In this document: piece by piece, positions 40,604-48,600 of the stretch | Layout of the letters: each line of letters opens with the position of its first letter | Position numbering within the stretch: the first letter of the stretch is position 1 | DNA from: Clostridia bacterium | Lineage (GTDB): Bacteria; Bacillota; Peptococcia; DRI-13; SM3-B62 | Direction: 5' to 3' | DNA length: 64,000 nt | Assembly (NCBI GenBank): GCA_018432615.1 | Contig: JAHDSQ010000022.1 | Span: 1-64,000 of the forward strand | Notes under the pieces: generated by a model | The model's input: the letters and a program-made list of their open reading frames with translations, nothing else | What the model was told of the DNA's origin: nothing | Databases searched by the model: none | Position numbers and translations under genes: made by a program

Positions 40604-42727
40604 ATGCGAAATAAAGAGGATATACTGCGGCACATAAAGTCAGAATCTCATAAACCCGTAAGTATGGAGGAACTGGCTGAAGGCTTAGGGGTAAAGAAGT
40701 CCGACAGCAGGTTAAAGGCGTTGCTCGATGAAATGGAGAAGGAAGGCAAGGTTGTTCTGACACGGAAGGGGCTTTACGGTATCCCGGAAAAGATGAACCT
40801 TCGTGTCGGAAGGCTTCAGGCTAATGTTAAGGGATTTGCTTTTTTGATCCCCGATGAGCCGGGAGAGCAGGATGTCTTTATATTCAGCGAAGACGTTAAC
40901 GGAGCGATGCACAATGACCGTGTCATTGTGCGTCTTTATCATCACATGGAGAATGGATACAGGCGGGAAGGTAAGGTTATTCGGATTTTGGAACGGGCCA
41001 ATGAAGTTGTGGTGGGTACCTTCGAAAAGCGGTGGGACTTTGGTTATGTCGTGCCTGACGACAGAAGGGTCTGCAGAGATATCCTGATACCTAAAAAAGG
41101 GAAGAAAATAGCCAATGACGGCGATAAAGTCGTGGTTGAAATGCTGGAATGGCCCAAACCGGGGAGAAGTCCGGAAGGAAAGATTGTTGAGATACTGGGG
41201 CATAAGGACGATCCGGGGGCCGATATTTTATCGATTGTGCGAAAGCATAGCCTCCCGGAAAAATTCCCGTCAAAGGTTATAAAGGAAGCCGAAGGTATTC
41301 CAGAAAGTATTGACCAAGAAGAGGTAAGCAAGCGCAAGGATTTGCGGGACCTAACGCTGGTTACGATTGACGGCGAGGATGCTAAAGATCTGGACGATGC
41401 GGTAAGCTTAGCGATGCAGGAAAACGGGAACTATTACCTCGGTGTGCATATTGCCGATGTGGGGTATTATGTCAAAGAAGGTTCGGAACTTGACCAGGAA
41501 GCGCTAAAAAGGGCGACCAGTGTTTATTTGGTTGACAGAGTCATACCTATGTTGCCGAGACGGTTGTCAAACGGGCTATGCAGTCTCAATGCCAAGGAAG
41601 ACAGACTGGCTATGTCCTGTTTTATGGAGATAAATCGAAAGGGAGAAGTGGTTTCTCACGAGATTTGTCGCTCAGTAATCAATGTTAAGGAGCGGATGAC
41701 ATACACGGATGTCAAAACAATCTTGACCGGAAAGGACGAAGAACTGCTCCGGCGTTATCGGGAATATCTGGAGATGTTTAAAAAAATGGCGAGCCTTTGC
41801 GAAATACTGCGCAGAAAACGCCTGCAGCGCGGGGCGATTGATTTTGAACTGCCTGAGGCTAAGGTGAAGCTGGATGAGTCCGGGAAAACCAGGGAAATCG
41901 TCAAAATAGAACGTTCCATCGCGGAGATGATCATAGAAGAATTCATGGTTGCTGCCAACGAGACCGTGGCCGAACATTATTATTGGCTGGAGGTACCGTT
42001 TCTTTATAGGGTACATGAAGAGCCGGCTGCAGAAAATATTACGGCCTTGAATGACTTTTTAGGCGCTTTTGGCTACTACATTAAAAAAAGCAGGAGCGGT
42101 AAAGTGGAACCCCGTGCCTATCAACAGGTGTTGGAAAAGGTCAAAGGAAGAGGAGAAGAGAGGGCAGTAGGCGTAACCATGCTCAGGTCCATGAAACATG
42201 CCCGTTACGCACCTGCGGCGATTGGACATTTTGGCTTGGCAGCTAAGTATTACTCCCATTTCACCTCGCCAATCAGGCGTTATCCTGACTTAGCTATCCA
42301 CCGGGTCATCGGGGAAATCTTGGATAAAGGGAAGCTAATGGGCAGAAGGAAAAAGCATCTGACGGGTCTGATGGAAGAATATGCAAAACAAGCCTCGCTG
42401 CAGGAGAGGATTGCCGAAGAAGCGGAAAGGGAATCCGTGGAATTAAAAAAAGTCGAGTATATGCGGGATTTCGTCGGAGAAACCTTTAGCGGTCATATCA
42501 GCGGAGTCAAGTCCTTTGGCTTTTTTGTGGAACTTGACAATACCGTAGAGGGTTTGGTGCATGTTTCCAACATGAACGACGATTACTATATCTATGATGA
42601 AGCTCGTTTGGCATTGAGAGGAGAGCACACGGGGAAAGCATACCGGATTGGTGATGAAGTCAATGTTATTTTGACGGGAGCAAACCCGGAAGAGAGAAAG
42701 ATAGACTTTGAGCTTGCCGAGGAATAA
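40604..42727 (+). CDS. rnr: Ribonuclease R
   Basis: 707 residues, processive 3'-5' exoribonuclease that degrades structured RNA and works with SmpB-tmRNA on nonstop mRNA. N-terminal winged helix (1-60), two cold-shock domains (65-225), RNB catalytic domain with DGEDAKDLDDAVSL near 258-270 and LPRRLSNGLCSLN, and C-terminal S1 domain (625-705, FSGHISGVKSFGFFVELDNTVEGLVHVSNM). AAGGGG lies 10 nt before ATG 40604. Conserved rnr-smpB-ssrA order. Confidence 0.96.
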   Translation: MRNKEDILRHIKSESHKPVSMEELAEGLGVKKSDSRLKALLDEMEKEGKVVLTRKGLYGIPEKMNLRVGRLQANVKGFAFLIPDEPGEQDVFIFSEDVNGAMHNDRVIVRLYHHMENGYRREGKVIRILERANEVVVGTFEKRWDFGYVVPDDRRVCRDILIPKKGKKIANDGDKVVVEMLEWPKPGRSPEGKIVEILGHKDDPGADILSIVRKHSLPEKFPSKVIKEAEGIPESIDQEEVSKRKDLRDLTLVTIDGEDAKDLDDAVSLAMQENGNYYLGVHIADVGYYVKEGSELDQEALKRATSVYLVDRVIPMLPRRLSNGLCSLNAKEDRLAMSCFMEINRKGEVVSHEICRSVINVKERMTYTDVKTILTGKDEELLRRYREYLEMFKKMASLCEILRRKRLQRGAIDFELPEAKVKLDESGKTREIVKIERSIAEMIIEEFMVAANETVAEHYYWLEVPFLYRVHEEPAAENITALNDFLGAFGYYIKKSRSGKVEPRAYQQVLEKVKGRGEERAVGVTMLRSMKHARYAPAAIGHFGLAAKYYSHFTSPIRRYPDLAIHRVIGEILDKGKLMGRRKKHLTGLMEEYAKQASLQERIAEEAERESVELKKVEYMRDFVGETFSGHISGVKSFGFFVELDNTVEGLVHVSNMNDDYYIYDEARLALRGEHTGKAYRIGDEVNVILTGANPEERKIDFELAEE

Positions 42728-42738
42728 AAGCCTGATTG

Positions 42739-42765
42739 ACCGGCACTCTTATTTCTGCCGGAGGG
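42739..42765 (+). terminator. Hairpin after rnr, weak terminator
   Basis: CCGGCA (42740-42745) / TGCCGG (42756-42761) stem without a T-tract; it could be an mRNA 3' end stabiliser rather than a terminator. Confidence 0.35.
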
Positions 42766-42813
42766 CGTTACTTTGCCTTACTTTGTCCGGCGTATTTCTT
42801 ACCTGGGGTGGGT

Positions 42814-42842
42814 TTGAAAAACACGCCGGACTGTGGTATAAT
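42814..42842 (+). promoter_or_regulatory. SigA-type promoter of smpB-ssrA
   Basis: TTGAAA (42814-42819), 17-bp spacer, TATAAT (42837-42842). Leader about 75 nt to smpB. Confidence 0.82.
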
Positions 42843-42923
42843 CAATACTCAGCCCTCTTACGGGATGTCGTTGTTATGAGTTGAGGGCCGGATACGAGTA
42901 CCAGTGAAAAACAGGTGAGAAAA

Positions 42924-43391
42924 GTGGCACAGCAGAGCATGAAGGTTGTTACCGAAAACAGAAAAGCCCGCCATGACTACTTCATTGAAGAGACCCACGA
43001 AGCCGGAATTGTTCTGACAGGCACGGAGGTCAAATCTTTGCGGGAAGGGAAGGTCAACCTTAAGGACAGTTATGCTGCTGTGGAAAACGGGGAGCTCTTT
43101 TTATGCAATGTGCATATCAGTCCTTACGAGCAAGGTAACCGCTACAACGTAGATCCGGTCAGAAAGAGGAAACTGCTGCTCCATAAGAGGGAGATAAACA
43201 GACTTTTCGGTAAGGTCAAGCAACAAGGCCTGACCCTGGTTCCACTGAAAATCTATTTCAAGCATGGCCGGGCTAAGGTTGAACTGGCGCTGGCCAAAGG
43301 AAAGAAAACGTACGATAAACGGGAAGACCTGGCCAAGAAGGACGCTAAACGCGAGGTGGAAAGGGCTTTTCGGGAGAAAGCAAAAAATTGA
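42924..43391 (+). CDS. smpB: SsrA-binding protein SmpB
   Basis: 155 residues. Binds the tRNA-like domain of tmRNA and places it in the empty A site. Signature [41 protein letters not shown], then [30 protein letters not shown], and the basic C-terminal tail [30 protein letters not shown] that sits in the mRNA channel. Start GTG 42924 follows AGGTGAG (42912-42918); GTG 42915 is within that site. ssrA lies 43 bp downstream. Confidence 0.96.
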   Translation: MAQQSMKVVTENRKARHDYFIEETHEAGIVLTGTEVKSLREGKVNLKDSYAAVENGELFLCNVHISPYEQGNRYNVDPVRKRKLLLHKREINRLFGKVKQQGLTLVPLKIYFKHGRAKVELALAKGKKTYDKREDLAKKDAKREVERAFREKAKN

Positions 43392-43434
43392 CGTTAAAGA
43401 CTGGTTAAAACATGAACATTGATAAGATAATTTT

Positions 43435-44065
43435 GGGGGTGTACTGGTTTCGACGGGGGAAAAGGTGGCAAGGGTAGCGAGCCGAGGTCGCATTTCTCGT
43501 AAAACAATGCACAATAAATTAAACGCTAACGATAATTTAGCTTTAGCTGCGTAAAGCAGTTAACCTCTTACTCTCTGCTCCCGCGGTGAGGGCTAAGAGG
43601 TCATTTTAGCGGGATACCTCTGAGTTAGAGTCGCATAGCTTAAGAGGGAAACTTATGGGACTGGTCTGAAGGAATCCGTGCCTATCTGGAGTCCTGATGG
43701 CGAGATTTAAATTATAGGCTGCGCTCGGAGAAGCTCTTGTGGTCGTTCTTTCGGACAGGGGTTCGATTCAAAAGAGTTGCCCTATAGAGTGATTTATAGG
43801 TGATAATCTGGCTTAATCGGTGAAACCTACAGCAATCAGGAATGGTTGCCATGGCAATACCGAGGGGTATGAGGCGAAAGCCATCAGCCCTGTATCGACT
43901 CACAGGCTTCTAAGGCCGAAGAGCTATGGAGTGCTGGGATGAAGGCAGAAAACAATAAGAAGCCTTCATAATACGCCAGACGACTGCCGGAAACAAGGTG
44001 ACAGTCGAAGATATAGTCAGTGCCCTGTGAAAGCAGGGGAAAGACACGTCCCCTCACCTCCACCA
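43435..44065 (+). ncRNA. ssrA: tmRNA gene (ssrA) interrupted by a group I intron
   Basis: 5' acceptor strand GGGGGTG (43435-43441) pairs with CACCTCC (44055-44061) before encoded ACCA. GGTTTCGACGGGG follows the 5' strand as in all tmRNAs. The tag frame GCT AAC GAT AAT TTA GCT TTA GCT GCG TAA (43525-43554) gives ANDNLALAA, a typical clostridial degradation tag; resume codon GCT is inferred. The 3' half has the T-arm start GGACAGGGGTTCGAT (43753-43767), then 281 nt of foreign sequence, then TCCCCTCACCTCCACCA (44049-44065). Removing 43768-44048 restores a perfect T stem-loop and a 350-nt RNA, the normal size. tmRNA with SmpB rescues stalled ribosomes. Confidence 0.95.
43768..44048 (+). ncRNA. 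Group I self-splicing intron in tmRNA T-loop
   Basis: 281 nt without an open reading frame. Group I features visible: last exon base U (43767) and last intron base G (44048); a P1 candidate in which exon CGAU pairs with GUUG (43776-43779) with a U-G pair at the splice site; a P-like element TAATCGGTGAAACC (43814-43827); Q-like AATACCGAG (43856-43864); and S-like AAGATATAGTC (44008-44018), with GACT (43982-43985) available for P7. Group I introns at this T-loop position are known from some Firmicutes tmRNA genes. No endonuclease is encoded inside, but a LAGLIDADG gene lies 67 bp downstream of the intron end. Confidence 0.88.
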
Positions 44066-44076
44066 AAATTTGACAT

Positions 44077-44112
44077 AAAAAGACCTTATCGTTCAAAAAG
44101 ATAAGGTCTTTT
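44077..44112 (+). terminator. Strong terminator after ssrA
   Basis: A perfect 13-14-bp stem (44077-44090 with 44100-44112) of AAAAGACCTTATC / GATAAGGTCTTTT with a 9-nt loop. A- and T-tracts make it usable from both directions, also serving the minus-strand gene that ends at 44115. Confidence 0.9.
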
Positions 44113-44114
44113 AC

Positions 44115-44544
44115 TTAGTGCGCCCGGCATGGGCGCAGTCTAACGGACATAAATTTTTGATAGAAATCCTCTTTTTGACGAAGTAACTCAGGGGAATATC
44201 TGCCGTTTCGGGGAGTCACAGAAAGATAATTATTGATAATATAATAAGCTCTTTTTCTTTTTCGCTCAATAACAAGATAAGGTGCAATCTCTTGCAGAAT
44301 TTTAAGGGCATTGTTGTAGGTAATATTTAGCGCGAAGGAGTTTTTGTGCAAATTAGGTTTATAATTTTTTTTAGAAACAATAGCCCCACAGCCTGTTGCT
44401 TTTTTTCCATTCCAACAGTTCTTTGTCAGTAGAAGCTATACTTATCATTGGGGAGGGATGCTTATTCCTACTGTGTTTTATCAAGGAAATACTTCCTTTG
44501 CCATCAATTATTCCGGCAAGGTAAGCTCGTTGTTCAGAGGTCAA
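44115..44544 (-). pseudogene. LAGLIDADG homing endonuclease, single frameshift
   Basis: On the minus strand, TTG at 44544-44542 after an AAGGTG site opens a frame reading LTSEQRAYLAGIIDGKGSIS, a LAGLIDADG motif (AGIIDGKG), followed by PMISIASTDKELLEWKK. At a run of seven A (plus-strand T 44400-44406) the frame breaks; with one A fewer it continues KATGCGAIVSKKNYKPNLHKNSFALNITYNNALKILQEI and ends LLRQKEDFYQKFMSV... at the stop 44115-44117. This gives about 142 residues, normal for a single-motif LAGLIDADG enzyme. It is therefore a recently broken gene, a polymerase-slippage gene, or a sequencing error. Only the second part (78 residues) is open. Confidence 0.82.
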
Positions 44545-44569
44545 AATAACACCTTCAATAAACAGAACG

Positions 44570-44963
44570 TATGTTTGTTATCATGTATTAAAATGATTGT
44601 AAAGAAGGGAGCCGTTTGATTATTTGCTGTATGATACCCACAAGACAATGAGTTTTCCCGAAAAGTGGGGCGGTGCTTTAATCCAACCCTTTCCATTAAT
44701 TCTTTGGCAGATAATGTATCATTATCCAATTCATGCAGGAGCTTTTTGACTTGTACGGTAACTTCATCGGAAACTTGTACGGTTTTGGCGACCTGTTGTA
44801 ACGTAGCATATATCGTGTGCAACAAAAATTCAACAAATGGTCCCGAATCGGCTGCCTGATCGGATGAACCTGTGAGCCTTTTGTCCAACTCGCTAATTTC
44901 AGCAATGAGGTTAATAATATTGTCTGTAATCGTGTATGAGGGAACATACCCTTCATACTTCAT
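44570..44963 (-). pseudogene. Fic-family protein, internally deleted and 3'-truncated
   Basis: Minus strand, start ATG 44963 (AAGGAG 8 nt before). The first 35 residues (YTITDNIINLIAEISELDKRL) resemble the N-terminal helix of Fic-domain proteins. The sequence then jumps to GPFVEFLLHTIYATLQQ and VSDEVTVQVKKLLHELDNDTLSAKELMERVGLKHRPTFREN, the C-terminal winged-helix region common in Fic/ATP-binding-like proteins. The catalytic core with HPFxxGNGR is missing (about 200 residues), and after FREN the frame runs into unrelated sequence adjoining the LAGLIDADG gene. The open frame continues to 44541 but is probably not functional. Confidence 0.7.
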
Positions 44964-44975
44964 ATGCATGACTCC

Positions 44976-45029
44976 TTGACATCACTAAGCTGATTATGAT
45001 ATATTGCATCTGTAATACATCGTAATACA
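44976..45029 (+). promoter_or_regulatory. Promoter and repeat operator of the RelB/RelE-type pair
   Basis: TTGACA (44976-44981), 18-bp spacer, TATATT (45000-45005). Downstream, GTAATACA occurs twice in direct orientation (45012-45019 and 45022-45029), exactly one helical turn apart, as expected for a ribbon-helix-helix autorepressor. The Shine-Dalgarno of the minus-strand fic remnant also lies here. Confidence 0.6.
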
Positions 45030-45049
45030 GTTATATGGAGGTGGCTTTG

Positions 45050-45268
45050 ATGAGTACCATTTCGATAAGGCTGAATGATAAAGAAGATATGTTGATCAGA
45101 AAGTATGCTGAACTTAACAATATGGATTTATCCACCTTCATTCGACAGGCAGTTATAGAAAAAATTGAAGATGAGTATGATTTGACTCTATTTAATAAGG
45201 TCTGGGAAGAGGAAAAGAACCAAGAGCGAATCAGTCATGATGAGTTGAAAAGAGAACTGAAGCTATGA
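45050..45268 (+). CDS. Ribbon-helix-helix antitoxin (RelB-like)
   Basis: 72 residues. N-terminal ribbon-helix-helix: STISIRLNDKEDMLIRKYAELNNMDLSTFIRQAVIEKI, then an acidic toxin-binding tail (YDLTLFNKVWEEEKNQ...). Start ATG 45050 has GGAGGTGG at 45037-45044. The stop overlaps the toxin start (ATGA), so the pair is co-translated. It probably binds the GTAATACA repeats upstream. Similar to the DUF6290/RelB group. Confidence 0.87.
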   Translation: MSTISIRLNDKEDMLIRKYAELNNMDLSTFIRQAVIEKIEDEYDLTLFNKVWEEEKNQERISHDELKRELKL

Positions 45269-45531
45269 AGTATCGAGTTGAGTATGCAAAGACGGCTGTA
45301 AAGCAGTTAAAAAAAATGGATAAAAAGATAGCTACTTTTATTTTATCCTTTATTGAAGAAAAGCTGGTCAATTGTCTAAATCCAAGATTATATGGAAAAG
45401 CGCTTCAAGGCGACTTAAACGATAAATGGAGATATAGAGTGGGTGAATATAGGATTCTTGCAAAAATTGAGGATCCTATAGTGGTGATAACTGCCGTTGA
45501 GGTTGGGCATCGAAAAGATATTTATGCATGA
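45265..45531 (+). CDS. RelE/ParE-family toxin
   Basis: 88 residues: YRVEYAKTAVKQLKKMDKKIATFILSFIEEKL, then NPRLYGKALQGDLNDKWRYRVGEYRILAKIEDPIVVITAVEVGHRKDIYA. The WRYRVGEYRIL strand and the GHRKDIY C-terminus are characteristic of RelE mRNA-interferases of the type partnered with RHH antitoxins. It overlaps the antitoxin stop by 4 bp. Confidence 0.9.
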   Translation: MKYRVEYAKTAVKQLKKMDKKIATFILSFIEEKLVNCLNPRLYGKALQGDLNDKWRYRVGEYRILAKIEDPIVVITAVEVGHRKDIYA

Positions 45532-45641
45532 TTGAGGCATAGATTTTTTAGGACGGTTGGAGCGCTATGTGGAGTAGGTAGCACAGGGATAGGGAAAGTA
45601 AGTAGGAAACAGCTCTTAAACTTTTCGGAGGAGGAGAGAAC

Positions 45642-48600
45642 ATGAAATCCATCGCTTTTATTGATACGGAAATCGAGATAAACAGTGGGAGGATTCTCGA
45701 TATCGGTGGTGTTAAGGGGGATGACAGTATATTTCACTCCAATTCTGTTGCTGACTTTGTCAGGTTTCTAAAAGGATCGGAGTATATTTGTGGACACAAC
45801 ATTTTCAAGCATGATTTAAAATATCTTAAAAATGCCATTGATTCTGCAAGTATTAATAATTCAAATTTTATTGATACCTTATTTCTTTCTCCTCTCCTTT
45901 TTCCCGCTAAACCTTATCATGCTCTGCTCAAAGATGATAAGCTACAAACGGAAGATACCAACAATCCTCTGAATGATTCAATAAAAGCCAAAGATCTTTT
46001 CTTTGATGAGGTTACGGCTTTCCAACAGACAGATAATATATTAAAACGAATTTTTTATGCACTGTTAAAAGATAAAAGGGAGTTTTGCTCCTTCTTTTAT
46101 TTCCTTGGATATGAAGAAGAGGATATAAATATTGAAGCTGTTATACGTGAAAGGTTTTATTCCCAGATATGCGAAGGGGCAAATCTCTCAAAAATTATCT
46201 TAGAATATCCTGTGGAGTTAGCCTACTGCTTAGCTTTGATAAATACTAGAAGCCGGTATTCAATCACTCCCCCGTGGGTTATTAAGAACTTTCCGGCGGT
46301 AGAACGGATCATGTTCTTATTAAGAAGCAATCCATGCCTGAAGGGTTGTAAATACTGCAACGAGGCCCTTGACATTCATAAAGGATTGAAGCGTTTTTTC
46401 GGATATGATTCTTATAGGACATTTGCCGGGGAGCCCTTACAGGAGAGAGCTGTTAATGCCGCTGTAGCCAATAAATCGCTTTTAGTGGTATTTCCTACCG
46501 GTGGCGGAAAATCAATTACTTTTCAAGTACCCGCTTTAATGAGTGGGATCAACTCAAAGGGACTGACGGTTGTTATTTCTCCGTTGCAATCATTAATGAA
46601 AGACCAGGTTGATAATTTGGAAAAAATGGGCATAACAGATGCAGTTACTATTAATGGTTTGCTTGACCCGATTGAAAGAGCAAAATCATTTGAAAGGGTT
46701 GAAAACGGTTCGGCTTCCATCCTTTATATCTCACCGGAGTCTTTACGTTCAAAAACAATCGAACGCTTACTTTTAGGAAGAAATATTGTCCGGTTTGTTA
46801 TTGACGAGGCACATTGCTTTTCATCCTGGGGACAGGATTTTAGGGTTGACTATTTATATATTGGTGATTTCATCAAATCAATTCAGGAAAAGAAAAATAT
46901 TGAGGATGGAATTCCTGTTTCTTGTTTTACTGCTACCGCCAAGCAAAAAGTCATTGAGGATATTCGGGACTATTTTAAGAATAAACTAGCCCTTGGCTTG
47001 GAGTTGTACAGTGCTGGTGCATCCAGAAGCAACCTTCACTATCAAGTGTTCGCAAAAGAGAGTGAAGAAGAAAAATACAATACAGTCAGGGACTTACTTG
47101 AAGAGAAGAACTGTCCAACAATCATTTATGTTTCACGAACAAGAAAAGCATATATCTTAGCACAAAGACTATTACAGGACGGTTATTCCGCAAAGCCCTA
47201 TCATGGCAAGATGGACAAGCAAGAAAAAACAGAAAATCAGGATGCATTTATGAGGGGTGAGGTTCAGATCATGGTTGCCACATCCGCTTTCGGAATGGGA
47301 GTAGATAAGAAAGACGTTGGCATGGTAATTCACTATGAAATCTCCGACTCCCTTGAAAACTACATCCAGGAAGCAGGAAGAGCAGGACGGGATGAAACTA
47401 TCTCCGCAGATTGTTTTGTGCTGTTTAATGATGAAGATCTAAGTAAACATTTTATCCTTCTTAATCAAACCAAACTAAGCATCCGGGAGATTCAGCAGAT
47501 ATGGAAGGCTATTAAGGAAATTACGGGATTACGCTTAAAAGTATCCCAGTCCGCTTTAGAGATTGCACGAAAGGCTGGTTGGGATGATAGTATTGCCGAT
47601 ATTGAAACGAGGGTGAAAACGGCTGTCGCAGCTTTGGAAGAATCAGGTTATCTCAAGCGCGGTCATAACGCACCAAGATTATTTGCAAACAGTATTCTTA
47701 CTAAAAACGCTGAGGAAGCAATCAGTAAAATTAATGCCTCAAATAAATTTGATGAGAAGCAGAAAATCAAGGCAATACGAATTATTAAAAAGCTTTTTTC
47801 CAGTAAAAGCAGAAAGCATTTAAATGATGAAGAGGCGGAAGAAAGAGTTGATTACATCTCGGATCACTTGGGGATTGTCAAAGAGGAAGTAATAAGAATC
47901 GTAACCCTTCTCCGTGAGGAAAAAATTTTAGGTGATACGAAAGATTTAACGGCATTTATAAAGAAAAAGGAAAACAAAAACCGATCGCTGAGTATTCTAA
48001 AATCGTTCGTACAGATTGAAAAGTTTTTACTCACTGTTTTATTGAATGAGGAGCAAATACTTCATATTAAAGAACTTAATGAGCAGGCCGAAGAAAACGG
48101 CTGTAATGAGGTAACACCAAACAAGCTGAAAACAATCCTGAATTTTTGGGCGATTAAGAACTGGATAAAACGGCAAAGCACGGACTATTCAAAAAATCAT
48201 CTTGCCGTTCTTTGCCTTCAAGAAAAGGAGATGCTTGAGGCAAGGCTTACACAACGTTATCAAATAGCACAGTTTATTTTAGAGTATCTTTATCGTAAAA
48301 GCTGTACAGCCAGTGATGAAATTTCTAAAGATGAGGCTTTGGTTGAGTTTTCAGTTTTGGAATTGAAGGAGGAATTTGAAGGCGGGGGATTTTTTAATAA
48401 AGCTACTCCTGAGGATATTGAGGATGCTCTGTTTTACTTGTCAAGGATTGAAGCCTTAAAAATAGAGGGCGGTTTTATGGTTGTCTATAATGCTCTTACT
48501 ATTGAACGTATTGAGCAGGACAACAAAAAACGGTACAAAAATGAGGATTATCAGAAACTTGATCAGTTTTACCAAAACAAGGTTCAGCAGATTCATATTG

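Noticed and set aside
42739-42765. Riboswitch or attenuator before smpB
   Set aside because: Only a simple hairpin is seen; no aptamer-like conserved core, and a consensus promoter lies after it.
43501-43554. Longer tmRNA tag beginning upstream of GCT 43525
   Set aside because: The frame stays open further back, but the resume codon at GCT yields ANDNLALAA, close to known clostridial tags; the upstream codons (Met-His-Asn-Lys) do not fit.
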